Source: Chinchilla lanigera (lineage: Eukaryota > Chordata > Mammalia > Rodentia > Chinchillidae). From it: DNA of 64,000 nucleotides. Below the pieces are notes generated by a model. That model was not told the DNA's origin. It saw only the letters and a program-made list of their open reading frames with translations, and did no database searches. The DNA lies in assembly GCF_000276665.1 (NCBI RefSeq), contig NW_004955418.1, positions 6,846,489-6,910,488 of the forward strand. Direction: 5' to 3'. Shown one piece after another: positions 1 through 13,056 of this stretch. Every line of letters begins with the position of its first letter. Positions within the stretch are counted from its first letter, which is position 1. Position numbers and translations under genes: made by a program.

Positions 1-3000
1 TCTCCTAGCTTTATTGCTAATAATATGTGACTAAGTAGTTCTAACAATAAAATGGGAAATGGAGATCAGAGTACAAGAAAAAGAGAGCAGAGTACTGTCA
101 AAGTACCGGTGTTGTTATATGGAACACTTTTATGTTTTGTTTTATGAGAAAAATAGGCATTGCGTTAATAGCTTTTCATTTTGAACTCTAATTAATAGAT
201 ATTAAATATTTTTTACTATCACGAGAAGCAGACATTAGAGTTTTTAAAATGAATATCATACAATATCCATTAAAACATTTCAGTGTAATATTAATAGGCA
301 AAGGGAAGAGTATCCCAGAGCATTTCACTGATTTATTTATTTAACCAAGAGAAAGCACTGCATTAGATCAAAGTTAAGCTAATTACTGAAATGTATTTAG
401 ACATCCCTAAACAGAGGTTGGGATCTTTATAAACATCTCTTGCATTCTTGTCTGGAGATGAAACAGGAGTGTCGCATTTAGAAGACTATGTAAATTATTC
501 TTAGCAAATCACTGAGCAGGTCTGAAATGACTTTACAGAAATGTTCTCCCTCAGGTGTCAGTTGTCTCCCGGTGCCCACAGCGCCCTTTGCACGGCTGAT
601 CAGCCCTCTAGGCTCTTTCCCGGGCTTCATCTCTTTCTCAGCCCCTACTTCAAAAGCAGATGATAAGGGCCATTCTCCCAGGCATATTTTCTGTCTGCAA
701 GTATTAGCATTTTTTCCTTATTCTTTTCTGCAATTTAAGGGCAAAAAAAGTGGAGCTCTTTTCCAAAATTGGTGCATTCCTTTCAGCTGCAGATGGGGCC
801 ACCTGCAAGTCGTTCTGCCTGCCCTCCATTTCCAGAGAGGGGGGAAAAGAGGCAGGCTTTGTGCTCCCTGCTCCAGAGCTCCTCATCCTTGCATCTATTG
901 AAGGACACCCCAAAACATGATTGTCGCATTTTAAGCAAGTGGGTGGAAAGTGAGAATTAGAAATTTCCAACGTCTTATTTTAATCAGGGCACATTCTGTT
1001 TTGCCAGTTCCCCTCTGCTGCAGAAGGTGTCTGGTCCTGACCGGTATCTCTCCTTTTGTGGCAGGGAGGCCCAGGGTGGCCTAAAGACAGACAGATATGG
1101 ACCAGAGCTGCCTTGTTCCTTCGTTAATTCAATGACCATGAAAAGTAAACTTTCCTGACACAGTTTTGTGGTTCACTGCTTTTATTCCCCCTGTCCTCTC
1201 TGATCACAGAACAACTTTTAACTCTCTCTCAATAATTAGTCAGCATCCGACAGCTGAAATTTAGGTCCCTCTGAGAAGTGGTAATAAGATTCTAAAGAGT
1301 TTTGACTAAAACCATTAGCCTATAGCACATTTTTAGAAGTCCTTTTTTTCCCTTCAAAATTCTTCCACTTTGAAGAAATCAGAACCTGGGCAGAGTTATG
1401 AATATTTAATTCTTGATTCCTATTTTGTACAAGCAAACTAAAAAGAAAAAAAAAAATCCAGCCTACTAAGAAAAATAAACTATTTACTCTGCTGACTAAC
1501 AATCTAATTCCTGGACATATCAGACTTCCAATGCTGAGACTCCACTGGTCTCAGGAAAAATTCCAATCATCATATTAAAAGTCCCAAAAAATGGATTGGT
1601 AATCAAGACAAAAACCATGCTTTTCCTTAGGAACTAGCATCTAACATTGGATTTGTCCCATGGATGTAGGCTGTTTTCTTATGCAATCTATCAACCATGG
1701 TATAAATATACTGATATAATCCTGGTCAATTTCCAAATCACTAACAAAGCCAACATTAGGAAGAATGTAGGAAGGAATCAAGCCCCACAGATTTCTCTCC
1801 TCCTCCAACCTTCTTTCTCAAAAGCTCATCTCCTGGATCTTTTCCTCCGAAGCCAGAGCCCAGTGCTCTGGGGCTCCTTGACAATCCTTCATCTGGTTCT
1901 GTAATTCCCTACTCTGAAATCACTGGTTCTCACTCTGTATTGCTACTAAGCTTGAGGCCTCCCTCACATCTCTTGAAAAATGCCCAAGACTTCTACCACT
2001 CTCCAGGTGAAACTCTTGGTGCACACTACTAATCTTAAGACATGAATCCTAATTGAAGTTCTAGAAGAGAGTTGGAGAGAACCTGTTGTTCTCTGACTCA
2101 TAGGGTCATTCCTAGAGACAATATTCCTAGATAAGTCCAATTACAAGAAAGTGGCTGCCAATTTCTCCGATGTAGCAGGCTGGGTCTGGCCATAAGTATG
2201 TGCGGAGGAAATTGGATTGAAATTAGTAAACCTAGCATTTACACTCACCTGAAATTATTTACTGGGAAGTCTTACTGATGCGTCTTTTCTGTTATGCTTT
2301 ATAAACACAATTCCCTAAACTTATTTATGCTTTCCCTTTTTCAGCTGCAAGAGCCATTCACAACTGCACTCCTTCCATGTATATGTCATGATCAGTTGTG
2401 AGATGTCACAAGATATTTGTTACCAGTAATAATTTCTCTGGAGCCTGCAAAGCATTTGCTTTTCTTTTCTAGAAGGAGAGGTTTCCTGGCTATAGCAACT
2501 ATCTCAGTCTTGTTACAGCTAGAATAACCTTCACAGTGCCCTTGGGAGTGTGTTGCATATGTGAAAGCTATCTACCATGCATGATAAGGAAGAAAAAACA
2601 TAGACATGCTGTGCTACTATATTGGATCCAGTAAATTTGAAGATTATTAGATCATTTATTCCAAAGGGTTCCTATTCAATTAAACCTTATACCTAGAGGA
2701 ATAAGGCAGGGAATAGACAAGAAGAAAATAGGGAATGCTGATAGGTCAAAAAGAGGCAGCAACTAATCTCCTTTGGCTGATTGTTTCCAGAGAAGAATAA
2801 AGCTCAGGGTTTCCAGCCCTTGTAGTTTTTCCAGAGAAACTAGAAATGCAAATTTTAGTTAAGAAAACACTTTGTCTGTAAACATGAGGATGTAGGTAAA
2901 ATGTAGAACCTAATTCACAACTTCATAATACTGTTTAGACTAAGGAGACACAGTCAGTCAGATTGGTCTGTAGGCCACAGTTTGGGATGTCTGAATTAAA

Positions 3001-5069
3001 TAAAATATTCACCTGCAAGTCTCAGACATACTCCATTGGCATTGAACGACAAGTGAGATCTAGGCTTTGGCTGCCTGGGACTGATACAGGAGGAAACAGA
3101 AGCACCAAATGTGGGTTACATTCAACAAAACATGGCAAACTGTTAGGAGCACCACCAAGACCATTTGGCTGGGAAACAGAAAAGTTCAGAACTCATTTTC
3201 TTATCCCAAGTTTTCTCTGCAGCTTAGTTTGGCTTGTGAAAGGTCTAGAACTTGAACCCAGCAGAGAAACCTCCTCCAACAGATCCACTTCCACGCAGGA
3301 TTCAAGAGTAGATGGAAGATTCCTTAGTCAGGACTACCGCTGGTCTGTGAGATGGCTTATGGGCACAGACTCACATGCACAAAGGTTGTGAGCAAGTGAC
3401 ATATTTGCACAGAATAGGGGAAAAGGTCTCATCTCCAGGCAGTTACAAACCCCATGACAGATTGCACAGCTTGTCAGCAGACTTTAAGAGGGACTTTAAT
3501 CCACCCTCATGACCTCAGCTGGGCACCATTTTCTAAGACACAAAATGCGGGGCACATTTGCCAATTTGCTCAGCTTCTTACCAGCCTAAGTCTGCATCTC
3601 CAGATGTGTTTTTTCTTTTTTCTTTTTTTTTTTTTTTTTTGAGGCTGATAAAATGTAGACTGTGTTGAAAATTATTTTCCTGCAGTCTTCCTACCTGCCG
3701 TGTGGATGGAAATCAGGAGCCCTTGGGATGTGGAGCTATTTAAAAATAAATGTGGCATATGTAACCATAGCAAGTGATTATATCAATTCTAAATGGACTT
3801 TGCCCTAAGAAAAATAAAAAGCCAAGCTTTGGGTTTTATTTCATTTACCAGAACCCAAGTGAATTGAGCATGATTGAAGTGCCTGTGTTGGCTGGGCTCC
3901 TCTATGTAATGCTGGCTCGTTGGACGACTTTGAGTGGACCCAGCTGTAAAACTAAGAAGCCCCTCTGGACACAATCTCTTCCCAGATGCCAAAAATACCT
4001 CCTCTTTGAGGAGCTGGAGGAGTAACTCTGCTCCAACAATAGGACATTCTTTCTTCTTGAAGGTTTTATTTTTTCAGGGAATAGGAATGGAGCAGGAGGT
4101 TATTCTCTGCCACAAGGCAATGCCCAGAGCAGGGACAGAGTCCTAACCTAGTTAGGAGACTGGGAATTTGATCCAGTGCCCCAAAGAGAAAAATCTGCAT
4201 GTTTCTCATTAGACACAGCACCCTTGTCCTACTCTGTGTGTGTCTGCGTGCACATGCATGTGTGTTCATGCATGCAAATGTGTCAGTGTTGCCGGATGGA
4301 GACAAGAATCACTCAGATTCTTGGAAGCTGACTTTGTTTTTATTTCTGAGGGCATCTCGCTCTGAAACCTCAGCGCTGGAATATTTCACCAAGGCATATT
4401 ATAATAGCATGGGCTATGCTGTGGGAGTATGAACACTCTCTTCCTACACATTGCTTTGTGGATTGTTGTATAGCCATAACCCCTGGTGGAAATGTTACCC
4501 TGTCTTTATTTTTCTCTCAGGGTATACTCAGTAGATCTCCCACACAACCTTGTAAAATGATGTCTCCCCGTTTTATTTGACCTCACCTCTTGGTTTGAAA
4601 GTCTTGCTTCTAGATTCAATTTGAACAACTGTGAGAGTTCAGATTGAAACAAAATAAAAAAGCATTACCTCTCCCTCTGATGTTGACTTTCAAATTGGCT
4701 GGAGGGCTCCTGGGATTAACAGAAGATGTGCGGATCTTCTTGTAAGAATAATTTTTTTTCCTTTCTTTTTAATAGAAAATCTCTGACTTAGACAAAGAGA
4801 CCATCAGTCTGTCGAAAAATCAGAACATCTCATGTGACTACTGCAGTGGAAAATAAAGAGGAAACATAAACCGTGTACAGCGCCTCACTCCCTAGGCAGA
4901 AGCCACCAATTTATGAAGTTAGGAGGGGTAATTCAGCTCACTGGGGATCTCATGTAATTAAACAGGTGTTGCAAAATCTGATTCTGGATGGATTTAAATT
5001 GTCACCAGGGATATGCAATCCCTTTTTGGGGGAAGAAGGTGAAAATATGCAAATAAGGAAGGGTTCAGG
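1..5069. other. Unique AT-rich stretch, no gene recognised
   Basis: About 5 kb with no repeat family or gene I can name. A T-tract of about 20 bases lies near 3620-3641 and could be the end of a decayed retrotransposed copy. Two open frames (527-901 and 2963-3391, plus strand; 124 and 142 codons) show no recognisable domain, no coding-like composition and no splice context that I can defend, so neither is called a gene. Confidence 0.6.
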
Positions 5070-5180
5070 ACCTGGAGTTGTAGTACAGTGGTAGAGCTCT
5101 CGGTTAGCCTGTGCAAGGTCCTGGGTTCCACCCCCAGTTCTTAAACAATAAGCAAAGGAAACAAAACAAAACAAAAAAAC
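5070..5180 (+). repeat. ID SINE (tRNA-Ala/BC1-type), sense
   Basis: The sequence has a box A-like TAGTACAGTGGTAGAGC and a box B-like GGGTTCCACC about 30 bases apart, followed by an A-rich AAAC-type tail. This is the layout of rodent ID elements, which derive from tRNA-Ala/BC1 RNA. It is diverged from the usual ID pattern, and transcription is not implied. Confidence 0.85.
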
Positions 5181-8100
5181 CCAGAGGCTTCAATTTAATT
5201 CTGTACCTCTTTATAGGATTTGCTTTTTTCCTGTCTGTCATATTTGAACTATCTCCCGTACTCTCGCAATAAGGAAGCGGTGTTATAGCTTGTTATGTTG
5301 GAGTTGTGAAGGTAGTATGTTCCTCGCTGAAGAAAGCCTGTCGTTATTTTTCTTAATTATTTCAGAAATGTCATCTCCAGTACCATCTACTCGTGTGTAC
5401 TATGAGGAGAAAATTGAATAACCACCCGTTTCCCGAGAACTGCTTTAAATGTCTGCAGTCCATTTTTTTTTTTTTTTTCAGATGGCTATGAAACAATTCA
5501 ATGATATGGGAGAGCTTTTGGGATGATAGGAGACCCATTATGTGTAATCAGGAAAAAAATATTATGGTGTACACAGGCAGACTATTTCCCATAGTTCAGT
5601 TAGTTTAGGTTAAGAAATGTTTTCTCTCAGGAAATGCCTTTAAACCAGGGCTACATTTTATTTAATGATGTGGAAAAATTCCACAAAATATCCTTATGAG
5701 AAATGTATTTAATTTTCTCTTTTTAAGCCAGTCAGCAAGTAAAGTGAGCTGCATATTGCTCGCATTACTAACACTGCCTGGCAGAGCATATTGAAATATG
5801 CCTGGTCATGCACATTCAGAGGTAATGTTAGTTGGGAGCACTTTGTATGGTTGCTTAGCACTTTCCAGAAACTGATTGACTTCAGCTGCTGAAAATTTCT
5901 GCCTGGATATTGACAGATGTTGAAGCCCACTGTAAACTCCCCTTGCCATTTTTCTGTCCCTGAGTACAAAGGAATAAACAGAAGAGCATCTTGATATCGC
6001 TAAACAAGATCCTTGCCTTCTCCCAGCTTTAATAACTGAACTGAAGAAAGTGTTAGTGCTCTGAGCTAAAAGAGCAGTTGTCAAGCACAGCGTCTTCAGG
6101 GGAGGCAGGAGGAATAAAACGGCTCAGAAAGTATGACCAAGCCCTAACTGTGCACCTTACTTCCCTCCCACTCAGGCTACTATCATAACTCAATTTATCT
6201 TTTTCAGGGTTTAATCACAAACAGGTCACCCTCTGTCCTTCCCTGGGTCATTCGTTTCCTTTTTCTGCCCTTTGGTGGAGGAAGCCTTGCTCTACTCTGT
6301 GCTATCAATGCTAAAATGTAATAATGGCATTCTCAAAATCAGTGGGATTCATTTATGAAAACCACTGAGTTGACAGTGATAAAACAGTGTGCTAAATTGT
6401 CTTTCCCCCTACTATTTACAATTTGCAAACTCTACTTTTTACTCCAGGTTAAAAAGTAAACTGTAAAGATAGGCTGATTTTAGATAGAGGCATGTGTGAT
6501 AGAAAATTTTTGGTGCAAATGAAACATATCTGATTTATTTAAGATTTCCACTCTCATTTGACCTTCTCTCTTGCTTCCAGCTCAAGGCTACTTGCTTGAA
6601 CACTACAAAGAGAATGTGTGTTTTTTAGAAGTCAGTTATGCAAAGGAAGGTTTTTACGGGTAGGGTTGCTCAGGCATTTTAATTCTGTTAAAATTATCAT
6701 AGAATTTGTTTTTATAGAATAACTTATACAAATTTTAAATATGTACACAGAGCCTGAAGTTCATACATGAGCAGCAAATTAATAGAAAATTTATGGACTA
6801 AGGGTCTGAACACAATAAAACAGTAATCCGTAATTCTGGTAAGGACATTACTTGTGCTTATTTATCTACCCCCTAAGGTCAATTGTTAAGAGTTTTTGAA
6901 GTGCTAATAACTTTTTAGGGGAGGACGTCAGCTATCAGTTAAAATGAAGCATTTTTGTTACATGGAAAGAGCTTCTGCCCCCAGACTGTTGATTGCGGCA
7001 AGGCGGTGGATAATCTTTGGAATATGTGATTGGTGCAGCCGTCATTTGAAGCCAAGTGTTTGGCCTTATCTTGATCTGATGAGAACAGAAAGAAACCAGT
7101 GTCTTGCAACACAGTATTTCATCTCTTTGACCTGGAGACAGATGTTATCTCATGCTCAGCAGAGGTTATTTCACACATAGCTTTTGGATCCTTGGGAAAT
7201 ATGCTGACCTTCCTACCAAGGACCCGAAGATTCTCCTCACGAAAAATCTTGCAAGAAAAATAAATATCTCCAGTGATGGTCAAATCTTGGTCCTCCCTCA
7301 CCAACTGGCTTCTTTCACTAGCAGCCAATACCTGCTAAGTCCAAGTTGGCCGGTGTCTCCATAATAAATGACCAATGCGTATGTGTTCCAGGTGATTGCA
7401 CTGAGCAAGGGAAATAAGTGTATCTCCCTTGTAGTAATCAACTAACGTCCTATTGCTTTTGATTTCCCTACTGTAATCTTTGACATAATACTTTATATTT
7501 AGCTCTATATAGGGTAAAATATTCATTCTTTTTGTTTTGCTAATTTTCCTGGTTATTCATTCACACAGTTCCCTTTTTTCCTCCTTCACACATACAGGTT
7601 AAAATATGGAGTTGTTCAAATTTCAATGGGGGTTGGAATAGCTCAATAAAGTCTCTAATAATTTTTCTCTATTGCGGAATAAAACAGTGCTAGATTGTTC
7701 AATTTCATACCATGTATTGGGCCATCCATCTTACATTTTCTATTTTGAGTCCTCACCTAAAGTGGTTGCCTTAACTCTTATTATGCTTGGCTGTCCTAAA
7801 TCTTTTTGAATAAAGTCACCACAATTAATTATACACTTTAAAATAAATATTTTAGTAAGTGCATTAAAGTTGTTATATTACAGTGCTGTGTTTCATTCAT
7901 CTTTCTTAATTACAGGCATAATATATAGTAATTGTAGCAATTTGGAAAAAATAAAAAAATACAAATCACTTTTAAAAAGTAATGCTGGATTAATTGTCCT
8001 TCACCCAATTTCGTTGTTTTTCCCCAGAAACAATTTAAATTGAATATTGATTTTATTTTTTATTTCGGAATATATTAAGACTATGGCTACATATTGAATC

Positions 8101-9104
8101 AATTAGTCTTTGAAACAAGTGTTTTAGAATTCAAGAGGCTCAGACTTTATAAAATTTCTTGTATCTCCTGAGAGCAGAAGAACTTTCTAATTTCCCAAAA
8201 TAATTCTTCTGGACTAATAGATCAGGGGACCCAATTCTCAAACCTTTATTCAAGGAAAAGCTCCCAATGGAGCCTAATGTTTAGATAATAAGGTAACATC
8301 AAGGCTGTATTGTCTGTCTTGTCCAATACTATGGTCATTCACATGTCAGTCCTCCTGGGAGCTCTCAATAAATACCATCTGGCTTTGGAGATTTGAAATA
8401 CTTACATGTCTTAAGTGCTAAGTAACGACTTCCTGGAAGATTTTACTTTCCATCAATGTTGTACTAAAAGTGATTGCAAGAGAAATTTTTGTTTTATCTT
8501 AAACTTTTGTTCAAACTGCATCTTTTAACTTACTGGCTTTAAATCATACTCTTTGTGAAATTTATTTGTAGAAACATGGTGTTTCATCCAGCTTCTAAAC
8601 TAAAATATGTGGTTTCTATATAAAAGTTCTCAATAACCTATTTTGTGTTCCTCTGTTGATCTGCCTCTTCTCATCTGAATTTAATATATGTATTTAATCA
8701 TTCAATTTCTATAATTATACACGGGAAGGTTTTTATTTCCTGTGTTATATCATATTGTAAAGAATTTCTGTTTTCTTTCTAATCATTTATCTGCTTCATC
8801 ACACAGGGATTGTTCTTTCTTGCCCTTATACTTTACTTTTGAAAAGTATAGTGACCTTCAGTGCCTGTAACTCAGATATTTACACAACCTCAAGGCTGAT
8901 TCTAGACTACTGGGTTATGTTTACTCGCTTTCTTTCCTTTTGCAGGGAAGGGTCCTCTTTTCTATGTTAAATTTGACCGCTAGGCTGTGGTTGCAGTGGC
9001 TTACTATATCAAGAGTTATAGAATTGTAGACTGTCAGTACTGCAAAGTTTCTCTGAAATTCATCCAGTTTAGTACTCCTTAATCTTTTGTATTTTATTTC
9101 CAAT
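5181..9104. other. Unique AT-rich stretch, no gene recognised
   Basis: No gene or nameable repeat was found in this ~3.9 kb. A poly-T run lies at 5463-5479. The part near 6900-7110 keeps several CpG dinucleotides and balanced composition and is discussed as a possible conserved element. The part near 7850-8060 is AT-rich and may hold an unrecognisable old LINE. Confidence 0.5.
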
Positions 9105-9320
9105 CAATGTGCCAAAATAGTAAACTTCTTGAAAGCACTGACTATTGCTTATTTTATTCTATATTTGTTGTTCTGGGGGTCTTGTGCATGTGAGACAAGA
9201 ATTATACCACTGAGCTATACCCCCAGCCCTAGTTTGCTAATGTTAACATAAATATCCCCAAATGCCCTAGCACTGTGCCTGACATTTATAACACACTTAA
9301 TAAGTACTGAATAAAAGAAT
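9105..9320 (+). repeat. L2 LINE 3' end, split by an ID
   Basis: The flanks of the ID read like the 3' end of L2. AACTTCTTGAAAGCACTGACT lies before it. CTAGCACTGTGCCTGACA, then a 'taataagtactgaataaa' ending, lie after it. L2 is an ancient mammalian LINE that was inactive before rodents radiated. The two halves are collinear, so the ID inserted later. Confidence 0.7.
9165..9232 (-). repeat. ID SINE, antisense, inside L2
   Basis: On the plus strand this ends with the inverted ID 5' end (ACCACTGAGCTATACCCCCAG) and starts with GTTCTGGGGGTCTTGTGCATG. It is an ID in reverse orientation, somewhat shortened at the 3' side, nested in the L2 relic. Confidence 0.8.
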
Positions 9321-9764
9321 GTATATTCCTGGAACTCAACCATAATTCAGAATGATTACTTTTTCTCTTGGATTTTCCCTAGTTTATGTATCATCTATGG
9401 ATAGTTTTAAAAATATTAAGATTGCAAAAATATTAAGCTTTTCTAAAAAAAAATTATTTTAGAACAGGGAAGATGGCATGCTGCTGTTGTGTGTTGAAAA
9501 TGAAATGGAGAATAAACCTTTCTATGGTTGTTTGGAGAGCCTATATCCACCTGCACTGTTCTCCAGCCCACAACAGGTTTGCAGTCACCAGTTGAAAACC
9601 ATCTGTCCGGCACCATCGCCCTCCTACCATTGTTCTCTCTCGTTACCATGACATCCTGCTTGGGGTCTGCACACCTTGGCTAGGACCATTGCTTGGAGGG
9701 TGCACATCATCCCTTAAGCCATCTTTCCATCATCAGCAGCATCAATACCAATAGTAACAGCAAC
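9321..9764. other. No feature recognised
   Basis: Unique sequence. A minus-strand 68-codon frame here (9443-9649) has no recognisable content. Confidence 0.5.
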
Positions 9765-9970
9765 TACAATTTCTGGTATTTATTGTCTGTTTCAGATGTG
9801 CAAGGCAATGTTCTAATTATTTTAGCACCATTAAATCATTTAATTTCATAGTAACATTATTAGAAGATACTTTTCTTAGTGTTATTTTACTGATTAGGAG
9901 ATACCAAAAGAGTCAATAATTTTTTAAAGGTCACAACAGGGTTGAGATTCAAACTCTGTGTTTTTAGTTT
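9765..9970 (-). repeat. MIR SINE, antisense
   Basis: In order on the plus strand: 'ggtatttattgtctgtt', 'gcaaggcaatgttctaatta', a 'ttaaatcatttaat' core, 'ttttactgattaggaga', 'aaaggtcacaac', and 'gagattcaaactctg'. This is the order of a reversed MIR, a tRNA-derived SINE shared by all mammals. Confidence 0.75.
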
Positions 9971-11531
9971 TTATGTTCTATTTCTTGGAAAATTCTTAAA
10001 TTGCTTCCTCTGAAATCTGTTGCTTGTAACACCACCCATAGATTGTACTTGTGTATCCACACATGTTTAAGCCCCTTTCACAAGAAAGACCTTTAGATGT
10101 TCAGTGAGAATATTACATCCCTTTGAATTGTCTCTTCTTATAGGTTAATATCATCGTCTTTTTTTTCTGCCAGATACTAGACTTTATGAGATAAGGCCCT
10201 ATGATTCTCTGAATTAACCCCTCCCTTTTGTAAGTATCTTCCTGGTAAAAAAAACCCCTAATCTGGCAGAAGAATGGGATGGTTTCTAGGAGCCTTGTAT
10301 TATGGTGATCATGCCTCTCTAAATACCCTAGAATTAGATCATTTCATTTCTCTGGTGGCTCAGTTTAAGTTGAATACCTTCTAGAACTCCTCTGTGTCTC
10401 ACAAATATATTTCAGTTTGGTCCCGTCTCCACTGTTGTGTATAATTCCACCACTGTTAACTTTCTCAGGTGCTGTAAGTGCCTCTCTGGAGTTGATCTGC
10501 CATCAACAAACTCAGTATCCTTCTTCTCAAGACCTTGGTCATAGGGCTCCTCGGTCCTCACTTCAGACTACTTTGATCCTCTGATCCTCAGTGTCAACTT
10601 CTGTATTCCTCCTGCTGGCAAAAGCACAGCCCCGCTCTTCTGCAGCAATCCCAGAGACACTTGCGGCACTAAATTCCCACCCACCTTGCCACCATGTCAA
10701 CTTTTCTCTTCCCTGCCATCATGCACTTAAAACAACCCAAGACCTGCACAATTTCAAGATTCTGGAGAAAGGAGGAGAATAAGAAGCAGTTCCTTCTCAA
10801 AAGAAATAAGTATTCTGAATTCTTGAATTCAGAAATGAGCAACACTCCTATTTCTGATAAATTTTTAATAATTGCCTAATTAGATTAGATTTTTTTTGAT
10901 ATATTGCAGACCTGTGAAAGAGTTGAATTTGAAATAAACACAAAATAAACTAGTTTTCTATGAGTGGCCATCACGTCACCAGCATCACCACTAGACCAGG
11001 AACAGTGGTGGAAATTTGGCCATATTATCGCCTCTTTTTGCTTGTTTATTTTATTGAGCAATAATAACAGTGCTGGCTTACATGAAGGTAAAATGATGAA
11101 TTAATGTAAATGAATTCTAAAATGAATGACACACTGAATGAAATTGTATTAGATTTCCTCAACCTAGTAATTTCATCCAGCCATCAGGCCCTGTGAGGTA
11201 GCCAAGGACAGGGAGAAATTGCCAAAAATGGGGAAAAACATGTAGTTTTCTCTTATACATGTCACCAGGTTATGTGATCAGAGGATTCTTGGGACTTAGC
11301 ATCTTGTTTTGTTGAAGAGAACTTAGCCTCGAAGATTTCCAAAATTCCTATAAGGTGAAGTTTAAATTAAGGAACTTGCTTCTACCGTGAATGTGAGGAA
11401 GATATAAGGACTATGTATGGAACTGCCTTACCCACAGTAAAACCAGCACCTCTGACAAGAAAGGCCTGCCCCAAGAAGCTGGTTCAGTGCTAACCTAACA
11501 CCTCCTCTTCACCCTTCCTCATTGTTCTCAG
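9971..11531. other. No feature recognised
   Basis: No gene or nameable repeat. Two short plus-strand frames (10591-10782 and 10694-10879) overlap each other and lack any recognisable protein family. Confidence 0.5.
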
Positions 11532-11730
11532 CCTGTGCTCCTCAAACTGACAGAATTAGCATCATCTGGGATCTTATTAAAAATTCTAATGACAAAGCTC
11601 CACCCAGATTCACCCAGTTAAATATTTTATCTGTCCATCTATTGTACCAGAAACTCTTCAGGAGGGACCAGCCCTCTGTGGCTTAACAAGACCTTCACCT
11701 GGTTCTGGTGCACACTAAAGCTAGTAAGTA
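11532..11730. repeat. MER5-type hAT-Charlie DNA transposon relic
   Basis: The element starts with a 'gtgctcctcaaactgacag ... agcatcatctgggatctta' block and ends with 'cacctggttctggtgcacac'. This near-palindromic layout, with 'catCACCTGG' arms facing each other, is typical of non-autonomous MER5-group hAT elements. The exact subfamily is unclear. Confidence 0.55.
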
Positions 11731-11779
11731 GTGATTTACATCAGGGAGAATTACAGTGGCTGCTCCTCCCTACCCCCAG

Positions 11780-12060
11780 AACCATATCCCAACAGTCTTA
11801 TATTTTGTGAAACTGCCACACTGCAGTTTCCAATCTAGAATCCATACACCATTGTCTGAAGTTTCCGGAACATGCCTCAAAGATCCTGGCCTCTTGTACT
11901 TTGCCTTCTGCTTTTCTTTTATCTCCACTGCTTGCCCAGGGAACTCCTTTTCACTCTTTGAAGCCCTCTTCAAGCAAGAGTCACCTTTATGAAAACTTTC
12001 CCAGCTACCCACTTCTCACCAGGCAGCTCTGACAAAGTTACTTGCACCATCCAAACTGGC
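11780..12060 (+). repeat. L2 LINE fragment, sense
   Basis: The run 'ttgcccagggaactccttt', 'aagcaagagtcacctttatg' and 'aaactttcccagctaccc' follows the L2 3' region order: a 'ggaacgctctt' block, then a 'caaatgtcacctcctcag' block, then a 'ccttccctgaccaccc' block. It is strongly diverged. Confidence 0.5.
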
Positions 12061-12539
12061 TCTCTCCTCTGAACTCTAGACCCACAGTGCCAACGCAACC
12101 TGGTGATCTTCACCTCAAGGAGTTGCAGTAAACCTGAAATTCAGCATGTCTCTTATGGGATGAAACATCTTTTCTCACCTTTCCCCAGTCTTCCCTCAGT
12201 CTCTCATTTGCTTCATCTCCTCTATTTACTCTTTGAAATTGTCACTGTCACTCACTCAGTGAGTGCCACTGGAAACCTGGACGCCATGGTGGACTACTTT
12301 GCTTGCTTCCCTAATACTCAACCATCACCTACTGTAATTGTCTACATCTTCAACTCTATAGAGACAGCAGAAATGGTTCCTTGCTGATGTTAATTCCCAC
12401 CCCCACGCTCATAACCTGAATGACCCTGTTCATTCTACACTGAGGGGTCATCCTAACTTGTGAAGCTGGTGGTAGCATTCTGTACTCTTGAGAAGGTCCA
12501 GACTGACCTATCTGGGTCTTGGCTTCTCATTCACTCTTA
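12061..12539. other. No clear feature, possible further L2
   Basis: Pyrimidine-rich sequence that may continue the neighbouring L2 but cannot be aligned by eye with confidence. A 94-codon frame at 12103-12387 has no recognisable protein content. Confidence 0.3.
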
Positions 12540-12692
12540 ACTTCTTTTTCCACAATTTTATTGTGAAATTTTCAAATATGGAGAAAAATTGAAAGAATTG
12601 TATAGTGAGCACCCATACATATACCGTCTATTTAGATTACACAGTTAATATTTTACTGTACCTGCTAGATCCCAAAACGTGCTGCTTCATCC
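12540..12692 (-). repeat. L1M/L1ME 3' UTR, antisense (part 1)
   Basis: 'tttattgtgaaattttcaaa' followed by 'agtgagcacccatacatata' matches the reversed 3' end of old L1ME-type LINEs. The element resumes after the MaLR LTR at about 13057. Confidence 0.6.
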
Positions 12693-13056
12693 TGGTTGTC
12701 AATCTGACCAGATTAGAAGTCTCCTGGAGGGGTGCCTGGATTGAGAGAGTAATTCATTGATGAGTTCACAGCCCAATGGGCTATGAGGAGGGGACACCTA
12801 TTTGGAGAAAGTAGGTCATGGGGCATGACCTGGGGACTATATCTGGTCCCAGCCCCATTCTCTTTGGCATTTGCCCTTCTTTTTTCTTTCTGGATACCCT
12901 GAGTTGAATGACTTTCTTCTGCCATGTTGTTTCCATCTTGGAATCAGCCAATTGTAGATTAGGACCTCTGAAACCACGAGTGAAGATAAATCCTTCCTTA
13001 CTTAAACTGCAGGTGTCAAGTATATTTTTCCAGCAATAAAAGATTGACCAACACAC
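12693..13056 (+). mobile_element. MaLR-type LTR inside L1
   Basis: The order of landmarks fits rodent MaLR (ERVL-related) LTRs: 'aggtcatggggcatgacctg', 'gggactatatctg', 'cttctgccatgttg', 'cctctgaaaccacgagtgaa', 'ataaatccttcctta' and an ending 'gattgaccaacaca'. It starts with TG and ends with CA. No target duplication could be settled. The subfamily (ORR1/MT-like) is a guess. Confidence 0.6.

Noticed and set aside
2963..3391. 142-codon open frame
   Set aside because: No recognisable domain, no splice signals I can defend, and no relation to a known family. Length alone is not enough in a 64-kb mammalian window.
5070..5150. tRNA gene, from box A/B-like motifs
   Set aside because: The sequence is an ID SINE with an A-rich tail; it does not fold as a complete tRNA and has no terminator placed as in tRNA genes.
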